Shown: in pieces, positions 52,611-61,846 of the stretch
Position numbering within the stretch: the stretch's first letter is position 1
Layout: every line of letters begins with the position of its first letter
Source: Chitinophagaceae bacterium
Lineage (GTDB): Bacteria; Bacteroidota; Bacteroidia; Chitinophagales; Chitinophagaceae
Assembly (NCBI GenBank): GCA_016706055.1
Contig: JADJKL010000003.1
Coordinates: 372,001-436,000 of the forward strand
DNA: 64,000 nucleotides
Direction of reading: 5' to 3'
Notes under the pieces: generated by a model
The model's input: the letters and a program-made list of their open reading frames with translations, nothing else
The model's database searches: none
What the model was told of the DNA's origin: nothing
Translations under genes and position numbers: made by a program

Positions 52611-53159
52611 TTATTGGCGACAACCTTGTAGTATTTTTTGAATACCTTTTGACAGCAGGAATTGTTTTTCCTTTTCAAAAATGAACTTTCCTACTTTATA
52701 ATCCCTGTATTTTGCTACGGTATAATTAAGAATGACTTGTGCTGTGCCATCATCCGAAAGTTTTGTGCTGAAGGTATTAGCGATAACAAGATCTCTTAGC
52801 ACAACAAAATTCAGATTGCCTTCCAGTTGTTCTCTTTTAAATGCAGGAAAATAGAAAGCAATGTCATTTTCATAAAATTGGAGAAAACGTTCAACCATTA
52901 TACCGCCGGTTCCAAATTCGAGTATTTCAAAAAGCTCTTTACGATTGTAAATGCGAAACAGAAAATAAACGTTGATGCATAATAATAATACATTGGTGAG
53001 AATTACCGGCATAGCACCAAGCACCACACCATAAATGATAAATGCAATGTTCCCGGAAAAGTTCAGCCAGCGAAACTTGATATCATTATTAACCAGCAGG
53101 CCGAAAGCCAATAGCAAAGTGGCGAGATAACCAAACCATGGAGCTATTTCTTGTAACAT
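52611..53159 (-). CDS. YgjV-like membrane protein with C-terminal soluble domain
   Basis: 182 residues. Three hydrophobic segments (residues 8-25, 33-53, 55-70) resemble the YgjV inner-membrane family (WFGYLATLLLAFGLLVNNDIKFRWLNFSGNIAFIIYGV). A soluble domain of about 110 residues follows (FLQFYENDIAFYFPAF, LVIANTFSTKLSDDGTAQVILNYTVAKYRDYKVGKFIF), which resembles the core strands of GNAT-type folds. The role is unknown. It is probably in one transcription unit with the secreted protein upstream (51 bp). Confidence 0.68.
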   Translation of the reverse strand: MLQEIAPWFGYLATLLLAFGLLVNNDIKFRWLNFSGNIAFIIYGVVLGAMPVILTNVLLLCINVYFLFRIYNRKELFEILEFGTGGIMVERFLQFYENDIAFYFPAFKREQLEGNLNFVVLRDLVIANTFSTKLSDDGTAQVILNYTVAKYRDYKVGKFIFEKEKQFLLSKGIQKILQGCRQ

Positions 53160-53210
53160 GTTGCAATGTTACAAACAGATCTGCTATCTTATAATTTTTA
53201 TTAAAGAAAT

Positions 53211-53648
53211 CTATTGCTGAAGCGGCCCTTCCCATATCACCTGTTCTATCATCCATTGATTATTCTGCTTAGAAAGAAGTATATAATCTGTTCCCCACCA
53301 GGCGGTAACCTTTACGTTAGCTATTGAGTTCAAAATATCTAAAATTTCAACTTTTTTAAGTGCATCAGGTTTGGCAAAATTCTTTTTTTCAAACACTTTT
53401 TTTGCATAATCAATTGCTTGGCGCCAGGTCATTTGTCCATCAGGCTCGTAGTTACCCGAAGTTTTATTTTTCCAGAAGCCAATTTTGTACAATGATGGTT
53501 TCAGGCAGCGGATCAATTTGGTTGTATCGCCTTCATAAAATCCTTCAATATAATCAAGACAGGCTCTTTCCACCTTGTCTCTTGATTCTTGGGCAGCAGA
53601 TGATAAGCCTAAAAAGCACAAAAGAATAACAGGGACTATCTTTTTCAT
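53211..53648 (-). CDS. secreted NTF2-like (lumazine-binding-like) protein
   Basis: 145 residues with signal peptide (MKKIVPVILLCFLGLSSAA). The mature part matches the putative lumazine-binding/NTF2-like family: RACLDYIEGFYEGDTTKLIRCLKPSLYKIGF, MTWRQAIDYAK, VKVTAWWGTDYILLSKQNNQWMIEQVIWEG. This fold forms a cone that binds small ligands, and no enzyme activity can be assigned. It probably acts in the periplasm. Confidence 0.78.
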   Translation of the reverse strand: MKKIVPVILLCFLGLSSAAQESRDKVERACLDYIEGFYEGDTTKLIRCLKPSLYKIGFWKNKTSGNYEPDGQMTWRQAIDYAKKVFEKKNFAKPDALKKVEILDILNSIANVKVTAWWGTDYILLSKQNNQWMIEQVIWEGPLQQ

Positions 53649-53764
53649 TGCATTTGGTTTTATACTTTAAGGTACTATACAATTCCCCGAAAGGATGACC
53701 ACTCATGTAAAAGATACAATAGAACTCTTTGCCCATGTTTGAAAAGGGTTACTTATAATGACTT

Positions 53765-54874
53765 ATGGACTTCAATAAGTTTATCTTACTTGTTATACAT
53801 TTGGACTCTTCTATGCAATATAAATTTCTCGAAATACTACGATGCCCGGTTTCCAAAGCAAAACTTCGGTTTGAACTTATCTCTGAATTTACAAAGGCTT
53901 ATAACAACATAGAGATAGTGGAAATAAAAGAAGGCCTCTTGTTTTCTGAAGCAGGATTTGTTTTTCCCGTAATAGACGGTATTCCCAGGTTGCTAGTAGA
54001 ATCCATGTTTGACTACAGTGATTTCCTTGAAAAAAAATTGTCGGGATTTATTGAATTAAGAAAGCAACTTGAAGCTAATTATGCTGACTTATTAAAGTAC
54101 TGCATCCGAAAGAATAAGAAAACAAAAGCCAGTTTTGCATTTGAATGGAGTTTCCTAAAACCTGAAAAAAATGATAAGCTCTGGCATGACGATTCCTCAC
54201 AACTTGCCAATGTATTTCTAAGAGAAACAGGAGAGGAGCAGGGATACTTCAGCAATAAGATTGTTGCTGATATTGGCAGTGGTCATGGATTGATGACCAG
54301 TACAATCGCAAACATTTCAAAACTTTGCATCGGGGCAGAAATAAGTAAAGCTGTCGAGCTGGCCTATGTACGAAATAAAAATAGCAATGCCTGGTATATA
54401 CAGGCTGACCTACAATTTCTTCCTTTTGAAGAATCATCTTTCGATTTGTTGTATTCCAGCGGCGTCATCCATCATACAAACGATACAGAGAAATCCCTTT
54501 CATTGATTGAAACAATAATAAAGGAAGGCGGTAAGGCATGTCTCTGGCTTTATCATCCGCAAAAAAATATATTGCACAGGTTAATGATGTTGCTAAGAAG
54601 ATTTACACGAAGACTACCAATTAAAGTTGCACTTGTGTTTTTATTGATCTTCGTTTTTCCTTTTACCTTTCTTATTAAAAAAATAAAGAACCGGAATGCT
54701 CCCAACTTTAGGGAAGAGATGATTGACCTGCTGGATGGCTTCACACCTGAATTTCGGTTTGAGGTTTCGTATGATGAGGCAAAACGATGGCTGAAAAAAA
54801 GAAACTATACAGATATTACTCTTACAACTACTAGCCAATATGGGTTTTCCATTACTGGGGTAAAAAAAACTTAA
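53765..54874 (+). CDS. SAM-dependent methyltransferase with N-terminal Trm112-like domain
   Basis: 369 residues (353 from ATG 53813). The N-terminal part FLEILRCPVSKAKL and FVFPVIDGIPRLL is Trm112-like, as in YcgJ-type methyltransferases. Motif I VADIGSGHG is near residue 167, SFDLLYSSGVIHHTNDTEKSL near 225, and a hydrophobic helix (VALVFLLIFVFPFTFLI) near 285-305 could reach the membrane. Such enzymes often modify surface glycans or lipids. It converges with the GNAT gene with no gap. Confidence 0.82.
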   Translation: MDFNKFILLVIHLDSSMQYKFLEILRCPVSKAKLRFELISEFTKAYNNIEIVEIKEGLLFSEAGFVFPVIDGIPRLLVESMFDYSDFLEKKLSGFIELRKQLEANYADLLKYCIRKNKKTKASFAFEWSFLKPEKNDKLWHDDSSQLANVFLRETGEEQGYFSNKIVADIGSGHGLMTSTIANISKLCIGAEISKAVELAYVRNKNSNAWYIQADLQFLPFEESSFDLLYSSGVIHHTNDTEKSLSLIETIIKEGGKACLWLYHPQKNILHRLMMLLRRFTRRLPIKVALVFLLIFVFPFTFLIKKIKNRNAPNFREEMIDLLDGFTPEFRFEVSYDEAKRWLKKRNYTDITLTTTSQYGFSITGVKKT

Positions 54875-55387
54875 TCACATCTTCTTTTCCATAATAGCAA
54901 ACTCAATGGGTTGTGTGGGAATACCAAAGCGGTTATCAGCTGGCAAGGGTTTTGTTTCGCCAGTTTTGTAATAGCCTAATCGTTCGTACCAGGCCACTAG
55001 TTCTTGCCGAACGGAGATTACATTCATAAAAATGCAGTAGCAGTTATTTTCTTTGGCAAAAGTTTCGGAGGCATACATCAATTGCTTGCCAATGCCACCA
55101 GCTTGTAGCATTGGAGAAACGGTCAACATGCCAAGATATAAACCTCTTTCTTGAATATCCAGATAAACAGAACCGATGATTTTGTTTTTCTCATCGACAA
55201 ACTTCAATACAGTAGCATTTGGATTACTCATCAGTTCTGTAAGCATAGCTACATCTGTACGCATTGCACCCACCAGCAGTTCTGCTTCTGTTGTCCACCC
55301 TTTTTTAGATGCTTCACCTCTGTAAGCACTATTGATCAGTGGCACTAATTCGGCTATATCTTCTATTGATGCTTTTAAAACAGGCAT
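54875..55387 (-). CDS. GNAT family N-acetyltransferase
   Basis: 170 residues, GNAT fold. The acetyl-CoA loop is GMLTVSPMLQAGGIGKQLMYASE (Q-x-x-G-x-G near residues 95-101), and the C-terminal motif B is MNVISVRQELVAWYERLGY. It transfers an acetyl group from acetyl-CoA to an amine; the substrate is unknown. The gene is divergent from the DedA gene. Its start at 55387 (ATG, MPVLKASIEDIAELVPLIN) is typical. Confidence 0.88.
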   Translation of the reverse strand: MPVLKASIEDIAELVPLINSAYRGEASKKGWTTEAELLVGAMRTDVAMLTELMSNPNATVLKFVDEKNKIIGSVYLDIQERGLYLGMLTVSPMLQAGGIGKQLMYASETFAKENNCYCIFMNVISVRQELVAWYERLGYYKTGETKPLPADNRFGIPTQPIEFAIMEKKM

Positions 55388-55442
55388 TAATAAAATTACT
55401 TATTTTATATTTGAACAAACCAACAACTGCTTAATCACTCGT

Positions 55443-56096
55443 ATGATCTTTATCGCAAATAACCTTTTAGCTGTTTTCGATGTAGAAGCACTTATTAGTT
55501 ATGGTGGTTTGTTTCTTGTATCACTGGTTGTGTTTGGGACTACCGGTTTATTCTTTTGCTTTTTTATTCCCACAGGTGCTTTCACTTTTACGGCAGGCAT
55601 TTATACGGCCACCGGCGGAATTCCATATAATATTTACACTGTTTGTAGTTTGTTAGTTATTGCTTCAATGCTTGGCAACATTACAGGGTATTGGTTTGGT
55701 AAGAAGGCCGGGCCTTTGCTTTACAAAAGAAAAGATTCTCGGTTTTTTAAAAAACAACATCTTGCTACAGCCAAATCCTTTTATGAAAAGTATGGCTGGC
55801 TGGCTCTCACCATGGGTTTGTTCTTGCCTGTTATCAGGACATTTTCGCCAATTGTTTCAGGTATTATTAAGCTGGAGTTCCGGCGTTTTTTATTGCTTAC
55901 CTTTTTAGGTTCTCTATTATGGATATTAAGTTTTACACTGGCAGGTTATGCTATTGGTAAAATACCTGCATTAAAGCCCTGGCTCAACTATGTTGTAATT
56001 GCGTTTCTTATACTGGTTACAATACCGCTGATTATCTGGGTAAGCAAAGAGTTGAAGAGGTTACAGAAAGTAAATAAAGAGAGTAACAACAGCTAA
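55443..56096 (+). CDS. DedA family membrane protein
   Basis: 217 residues from ATG 55443; a longer frame from 55332 would overlap the divergent gene. Four to five hydrophobic segments. The DedA motif is present: FFIPTGAFTFTAGIYTATGG (reentrant loop), ITGYWFGKKAGPLL, and FLPVIRTFSPIVSGIIKLEFRRF with the conserved Arg-Thr. DedA proteins move lipid carriers such as undecaprenyl phosphate across the membrane. The last four bases overlap the convergent lipoprotein gene. Confidence 0.9.
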   Translation: MIFIANNLLAVFDVEALISYGGLFLVSLVVFGTTGLFFCFFIPTGAFTFTAGIYTATGGIPYNIYTVCSLLVIASMLGNITGYWFGKKAGPLLYKRKDSRFFKKQHLATAKSFYEKYGWLALTMGLFLPVIRTFSPIVSGIIKLEFRRFLLLTFLGSLLWILSFTLAGYAIGKIPALKPWLNYVVIAFLILVTIPLIIWVSKELKRLQKVNKESNNS

Positions 56097-56500
56097 TCCA
56101 TCCGTTTAAATACCATGTATGCCTTAGGGCTGTAAAATATATTGATCTTTAATAGCGAATCAGATAGTTCGATAATTGGAAATTTATCATCTGCTCTGCC
56201 AGTATTATTAAGTACTACTGTTTTTCTATCTTCTGCTAATTCATAGTGCTGCTCACCCATAGGCTCTGTACTGCCATCTGGTCTTTTAGATGTGGCTTTA
56301 AAAATTTTATTGCCAAACCAAAAAGTCATTCCCTTTTGGCTTTCGTGTAGTGCATTCAACATCGAATCTTGTAAATTAATAGGCTCAGAAGGGTTGTAAG
56401 TTTCCATTCTTACATATTCCCATTTACCTACTATAGAAGGTTCTTTTTCTTTTGGATGGCAGGCTGCAAGCAATACTACGAGGTAAAGAAAGTGTTTCAT
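56093..56500 (-). CDS. lipocalin-like lipoprotein of unknown function
   Basis: 135 residues. A short type II signal peptide MKHFLYLVVLLAAC with lipobox LAAC. The mature part, starting with IVGKWEYVRME and ending in YSPKAYMVFKRM, has the strand pattern of small lipocalin-like domains (IVGKWE at the start). Function unknown. Monocistronic, convergent with DedA. Confidence 0.7.
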   Translation of the reverse strand: MKHFLYLVVLLAACHPKEKEPSIVGKWEYVRMETYNPSEPINLQDSMLNALHESQKGMTFWFGNKIFKATSKRPDGSTEPMGEQHYELAEDRKTVVLNNTGRADDKFPIIELSDSLLKINIFYSPKAYMVFKRMD

Positions 56501-56718
56501 TGATTAAGGTTTATGTATTAAAGATATAGTTTAATTCATTTCGAATTATGAACTAAGACGCTAGTGAGTTTTACACCGTTTTGCTCTGTTTATCCTAGCC
56601 TATGGTTGCCTTCGAGCAATCTGTCTTCAAAAAAATAAAACGACAAATTCCCTTTTCCGCAATATATTTAAACCATACTGTTGCAAGTTTGTTCAATATT
56701 CAATCAAAAAAATATTAT

Positions 56719-57555
56719 ATGAGTAAAGTATGGTTTATCACCGGTTGTTCCACCGGCTTTGGTAGAAATCTGGCACAAGAGGTTTTACAAAACGGAGGCA
56801 AAGTGGCCGTAACAGCCCGTAACACTAACGATGTAAAAGATCTGGCAGATAAATATCCCGACACCGCATTCGCCATTGCACTCGATGTTACAAAACCACA
56901 GCAGGTAAAAGAAGCTGTGCAGGAAGCAATCGATAAGTTTGGACATATAGATGTATTGGTCAACAATGCAGGTATCGGTTATTTCGGTGCCATAGAAGAA
57001 AGCGAAGATGATCAGGTACGCCGTATGTTCGAAATAAATTTCTTTGGACTCGCAGCCGTTACCAAAGAAGTACTTCCGCATTTGCGCAAGCAACGCAGCG
57101 GACACATCATCAACATTTCGTCCGTAGGTGGTAGTGTAGCATTCCCCGGCATTGGTATGTACAATGCCACCAAGTTTGCCGTTACTGGTTATTCCGAATC
57201 ATTAGCCAAGGAGTTGGCACCGCTTGGTATCAAAGTAACTGTTATTGCACCAAGTGGTTTCCGTACCGATTGGGCAGGCCGTTCTGCAAACAATAGCAAA
57301 ATAGAAATTGAAGATTACAAAGGAACTGCACATACCAATCAAGATGCTATCCGTGGCAACAGTGGCGTACAACCCGGCGATCCGGTTCGGGCAGCGCAGG
57401 CTATTATGAAGATTGTAGAAACCGAAGACGCACCAGTTCGTTTATTCTTGGGTGCAGGAGCACTAAAAGGAATACGTAATAAGATGGCAGAAATGCAAAC
57501 TGATATAGATGCCTGGGAAGAAACAACCGTGTGGGCAGATAATCCACCAAGCTAA
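56719..57555 (+). CDS. short-chain dehydrogenase/reductase
   Basis: 278 residues from ATG 56719; the frame is open to 56602 but the N-terminus MSKVWFITGCSTGFG is the usual one. Cofactor motif TGCSTGFG, NNAG near residue 84, the serine in NISSVGG, YNATKFA (YxxxK) near 150 and APSGFRTDWAGRS follow. This belongs to the classical oxidoreductase/SDR group with the C-terminal LGAGALKGIR. The coding sequence is visibly richer in G+C than its neighbours, which could point to recent transfer, from a close relative or otherwise. A dispersed repeat follows at 57601. Confidence 0.9.
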   Translation: MSKVWFITGCSTGFGRNLAQEVLQNGGKVAVTARNTNDVKDLADKYPDTAFAIALDVTKPQQVKEAVQEAIDKFGHIDVLVNNAGIGYFGAIEESEDDQVRRMFEINFFGLAAVTKEVLPHLRKQRSGHIINISSVGGSVAFPGIGMYNATKFAVTGYSESLAKELAPLGIKVTVIAPSGFRTDWAGRSANNSKIEIEDYKGTAHTNQDAIRGNSGVQPGDPVRAAQAIMKIVETEDAPVRLFLGAGALKGIRNKMAEMQTDIDAWEETTVWADNPPS

Positions 57556-57600
57556 ATAGGGTGGGGAGCAAAGAATACATTTTTGTTCCCCAACTTTTGT

Positions 57601-57680
57601 CCTACTATCATCTTTCGTTGCGTCGCACACTTGTACTGTAGTAAATCTATTCGGCAACTTTATGATTTTACTGAGCTTTT
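57601..57680 (+). repeat. dispersed intergenic repeat, copy B
   Basis: ACTATCATCTTTCGTTGCGTCGCACACTTGTACTG-like sequence, matching copy A over about 70 bases and sharing TTTACTGAGC with copy C. It lies directly before the G/C-run artefact. Confidence 0.75.
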
Positions 57681-57729
57681 AATATTTCTATAAACGTTAT
57701 ATTTTTCTACACGCTTTTTGAAGGGTACC

Positions 57730-57880
<151 letters not shown>

Positions 57881-57889
57881 AACCGGGTT

Positions 57890-59806
57890 ATGTTTAATCT
57901 CAACTGCAACACTTTATCCTTTGGATATTTTACTTCGTATTTAAAATTCACTTTGTTTTCTTTTTTTGCATCTACCGTAAAGTTCCAGGTTAGTTTTTGC
58001 GTATCATCATCCAACTTTGCACCTTCATATTTTTTGTCTTGCACATCTATTTCTTTTACAGTAGAAACAGGAAACTGATCTTCAACTATAATACTGATGG
58101 GTTGCTGTTTATTATTTCTTACCACAATCTCATATTGCCTTATGTCTGTTTTATTGCTGCCAATAAATCGCTTGGAACTGTAATCTTTTAACAGGGTTCT
58201 TTTTTATGGCTACGCCTTTGTCTTTGCCTAATGAAAGGCTAAGTGTGTCGCCGGCATTTTCTACATCGAGTAATGACTTGCCAAGAAAGGTGCCCTCGAA
58301 AAAGAGATTGGCTTCGCCAGGTAGCAGGTTTAATTCCTGCCAGTCTACAATCTTGGCAGTAAGGACTGCATCGGCTTCTATTTTAGGGGCTGCATAATAT
58401 TCGTATTGTGCTTTTACTTCATAGCCATCAATGTCGGCCATGTATGTTTTGCCATCATTAAGAATAGTGTAAGGATCTTTTATTTCGTAAATAGTAGTGG
58501 TGGGTTGGTAAGTGATAGTGGTGATAAGGTTTTGATCTCTATAAGCTTCTTTATTATTTTTAATTGAAGAAACACCTCTAATTCGGATAGGTTGATTTTC
58601 ATAATCATTTGTAACTTGAACACCGGCTACTTTTCCTTGTAAAGCATACCCTGTTACAACAACTTCAGACAATGCAGTTTCACTTTCTTTCATATTAATA
58701 TTCATTAAACCACTCTGAGTTGCAGCAAGTTCCATTGCTTCCATTCCTACACTGCTTGCAACAATTGTAGTATTGCCCGTAGGAACCTGAATACTGTAAA
58801 ACCCATTTGCATCGGTAACAGTACCTGTTCTAGTTCCTTTTACTACTATGCTTGCACCTACAACCGGTTCGCCTCTTTCGTTTACAACTCTGCCTCTTAC
58901 ACTGCCGGGAGAGTAACTGCCCTGTATTGTATTGGTGACGGGTTGGTAGGCATATGTATATTTTAAATACCAGGGGCTGATAACTGGTTTTGTTCCATTC
59001 TCATTTGGATTACCGGTTGATAAAAAGAGTTTTACATCTTTCCAGTCTTCGCCACTACTTTGAAATATGTTTGCTTTGTATTGCAGATTGATAGGACTGC
59101 TGATGTCTTTTACTCTTATATCATAAGTAGGAAACCAACCAGATTTTTTTACCAGATAAGTAATAGTGAAACTGCTATTGTTGGTTTCTTTGGTGCTCAG
59201 GGTTACATGTATTTCGCTGGTGGATGTTTCTGCTTTTTGATTTATCTCATATAATTGCTTGTTTATTTTCAGCAACTCAGCTTCCATTTTTTTAATGGCT
59301 CTGTCGGTTTCCATTTGCTTTTGGTACACTTCTGTTAACCTGCTACGCTGAAAATCGGCAGCCTCTTTTAAATCGGTTGCTTTTACTCCATCGTTGCCAC
59401 CAATCAGTTGGTTTTTTACAAGCATGTTTTCTTCTTGCTTAAATACATTGACTATGTTTCGCTGCAAGGCAATCTTTTCCACTTGTGTTTCTTTTTGTGC
59501 TTCGAGGTCTTTTATCTCTTCCTGCTTCTGTTGTTCTTTTAAAAAATTCTGCTGATGGATAACAGACAATACTGTTACTTTATCATCAGCCTTTACCTGT
59601 ATGCTCTGCTTATCAATAGAAGGAGAGATGTTGGTAAACACCAGTTCGTACTTGCCAGCAGTAAGATTTGTTTTAGCACTACGCTGCACTTGTGCTCCTT
59701 CGAGGAACACGGTTACTTTTTCAATCTTGCTGTCAATGTTTTTCTTTGTTTGTGCTGTTGTGTAAAGGCATACTAATAACCCGAGGAGTGTAAATACTTG
59801 TCTCAT
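57890..59806 (-). pseudogene. DUF4139/MuiA-like surface protein with inserted carboxypeptidase-regulatory-like domain; frameshifted
   Basis: Signal peptide MRQVFTLLGLLVCLYTTA, then a DUF4140-like domain (KIEKVTVFLEGAQVQRSAKTNL), a coiled coil (about 88-190) and the first DUF4139 part (TITYLVKKSGWFPTYDIRVKDISSPINL). Residues 300-400 are an insert: GRVVNERGEPVVGASIVVKGTRTGTVTDANGFYSI (CarboxypepD_reg-like) and SALSEVVVTGYALQGKVAGV (SusC-plug-like). DUF4139 resumes (VKAQYEYYAAPKIEADAVLTAKI). The frame breaks near 58188 in an A4 run: removing one A gives VKDYSSKRFIGSNKTDIRQYEIVVRN, which continues to the 3' artefact. A single-base error is likely. The C-terminus is lost in the G/C tract. Confidence 0.8.
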
Positions 59807-59856
59807 AACATTTGGTTTTGCTGAATGGATGCCAATTGTTAAAGGATTGCATAAAC

Positions 59857-60055
59857 TTAATAAGATGATGACCTGTTTATAATTAAGGTATCAGGGTAAG
59901 GGGGTTCTTTTATTAGTATTTTAATTGGAGAAATCCTTTCAGGCTCATTATTGTCAATGTATGGGCCGTATTTGCACCAGAAGTAAGGCAAAGCAATTGA
60001 AAAGAGAATTATTAATGTAATCCTCTCTTTCTGTTTAGCAAGGAATTTGTCTAAA
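59857..60055 (-). other. short open stretch after the cyclase pseudogene
   Basis: A frame of about 65 codons without ATG encodes KERITLIILFSIALPYFW, a single hydrophobic segment, then a hydrophilic tail ending at 59857. It may be a remnant of a membrane segment or a tiny unrecognised gene with a rare start. The rest of the gap to 59806 shows nothing else. Confidence 0.25.
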
Positions 60056-61767
60056 TTATCTTTCAGGGAAATTCAATTTCTTAATGATTGATTGAAACCG
60101 GGTATCTGTCCTGATGAATGTACTAAGCGGATATGTATTAATGCAGGCAAGTATGCATTCCCTTTGTTGATATGCGATTTCCATATACGTTAAAGACTTG
60201 TCGTAATCCTTTAAATAATATGAAAGGCAACTGAAAAAAGTAGCAGCTATATATTCTGTTTTTGAACGTAATGATAATTCATCCAAAATAACCTGAATTG
60301 CAGATAGGTTATTCGATAGTGAATATATCCAAGCTAATTCTACAAGTGGAAGTGGCTGTCTTTCAGAAACAGTTACTGCCATTTGAAATGCTTCAATCGC
60401 CGCTTCATAATTTTTAAGACCGGCAAGATTTAATCCTAAACCTCTGTAACCGGGATAGGAATTTGCTTCTAATTCCAGTGCCTTTTTACTTGCTGTAAGT
60501 CCTTCTTCAAATCTGCCGGCATTCATACGTCGACAATGAGGACGCTAGGGCCGCTTTTTTGCTTCTAAAATTGCTTTGTCATATTTCTGTTCTACAAAAG
60601 TTAAATAGTAGCTATACCAATAATGCGCAGATGCATAATTTGGATTATAAGAAAATACCCGTTCAAATCCATTTTTTGCTTCTTCCCAATTCCAATCATA
60701 AAATGTACTGATAAAAGCCAGTGCTGTATAGGCTTCAGATAAAGAAGAGCTTTATTGCTTTATTGCACCGGCCTTTGGCTGACAGGCAACAGTTAACTCA
60801 GGGTCTTTATCCAATGCTAGTTGAAAATATTCAAGGCCTTTGATAATTCCTGTGCCTCGTTTATTAAAATAATATCTTCCTTTTAAATAAAGATCATAAG
60901 CCTCTTTATTATCAGTTGGGTTTTTTGTGATATTGGCTTTTTCTTCTTCCAGTAGAGTGATTTTTAATTCTTCTGTGATAGCTAATGCTATTTCGTCCTG
61001 GATTGCAAAAAGGTCATCCATATCCCTGTCATATTTTTCCGACCAGATGTGATAACCATCATCAACATTTATCAGTTGTGCAGTTATTCTTAACTTCTGG
61101 CCTTGTTTACGAACACTCCCTTCCAGAACATTATGTACATTGTTGCCGAGATCAATTTTCCTTAGTAAACGAAGAAGTCGCCAGCTACTCTTAGTGACTT
61201 TCATGTGCCAGAGATTTAAAATTTTTCCTAATACCCTTTTCGTTTCAGTATTTGTATTAACCCGTTTTTTGAGTATCGTTTTTATATTTTTTTGGTTATA
61301 AGTATGTTCAACTTGTACAGCATAGATTTCGTTTACTTTTTGAGTAGTTTTTATAAATAGGAACTGTCCCTTTTATTTGAAATATTATTGAACCTTTGAA
61401 ATATAAATTTTACCACTTTCGCTTGTGATAATATTCTTGCTCTATATTAACTCCATCACCAAAATGTCATCATTTCGAAACTATCGCCAAGATGAATCGC
61501 GCACCAGTCCCGAAATTGTTTCGGTGGCTTTTTGTATATTACCAGCACATAGGACTGCATCGGTTGCTGTATTGAAGCAAGTTAGAATTCCATCCCGCTT
61601 TTTACCGCCCATTGTTTTCGATTAAGGGGTGGTGGAGACTTCTGTTTTGTTTTAATATTTCAAATGCTTTTTCTTCATCATGCCCCATTAAAGCAGTATA
61701 ACCAACAATGTCGGTAAACATTATAGCGGCCAGTTGTCGGTTTTGAAGCACTGCTTTGATGGTTAAC
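60056..61767 (-). pseudogene. decayed class III adenylate cyclase with TPR region
   Basis: Reading from the 5' side on the minus strand, LAAIMFTDIVGYTALMGHDEEKAFEIL (metal-binding Asp of class III cyclases) lies at about 61640-61755. GILTCFNTATDAVLCAGNIQKATETISG follows in another frame, then GDGVNI remains, then a TolB-like stretch VLEGSVRKQGQKLRITAQLINVDDGYHIWSEKYDRDMDDLFAIQDEI (60990-61150). TPR pieces SEAYTALAFISTFYDWNWEEA and KKALELEANSYPGYRGLG end at 60056. Several frameshifts, stop codons and short deletions separate the parts, so this is real decay rather than one error. A working copy would make cAMP under control of its repeat domain. Confidence 0.85.
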
Positions 61768-61780
61768 TTAGAAAGTTAAG

Positions 61781-61806
61781 AAAAATCCCGGCGAAAAGCC
61801 GGGATT
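61781..61806 (-). terminator. terminator after sucC
   Basis: Minus-strand AATCCCGGC-TTTTC-GCCGGGATT followed by T-run, 40 bases past the sucC stop. It also separates sucC from the cyclase pseudogene. Confidence 0.9.
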
Positions 61807-61846
61807 AAATATTAAAACTCAATTTCGTTGGAATGATAAAGTGTGT

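Noticed and set aside
55332..55442. Longer N-terminus for the DedA gene
   Set aside because: It would overlap the divergent GNAT gene and gives no DedA-like sequence before the ATG at 55443.
56602..56718. Longer start for the SDR at 56719
   Set aside because: Residues before MSKVWFITG do not match the family, which normally begins just before the cofactor motif.
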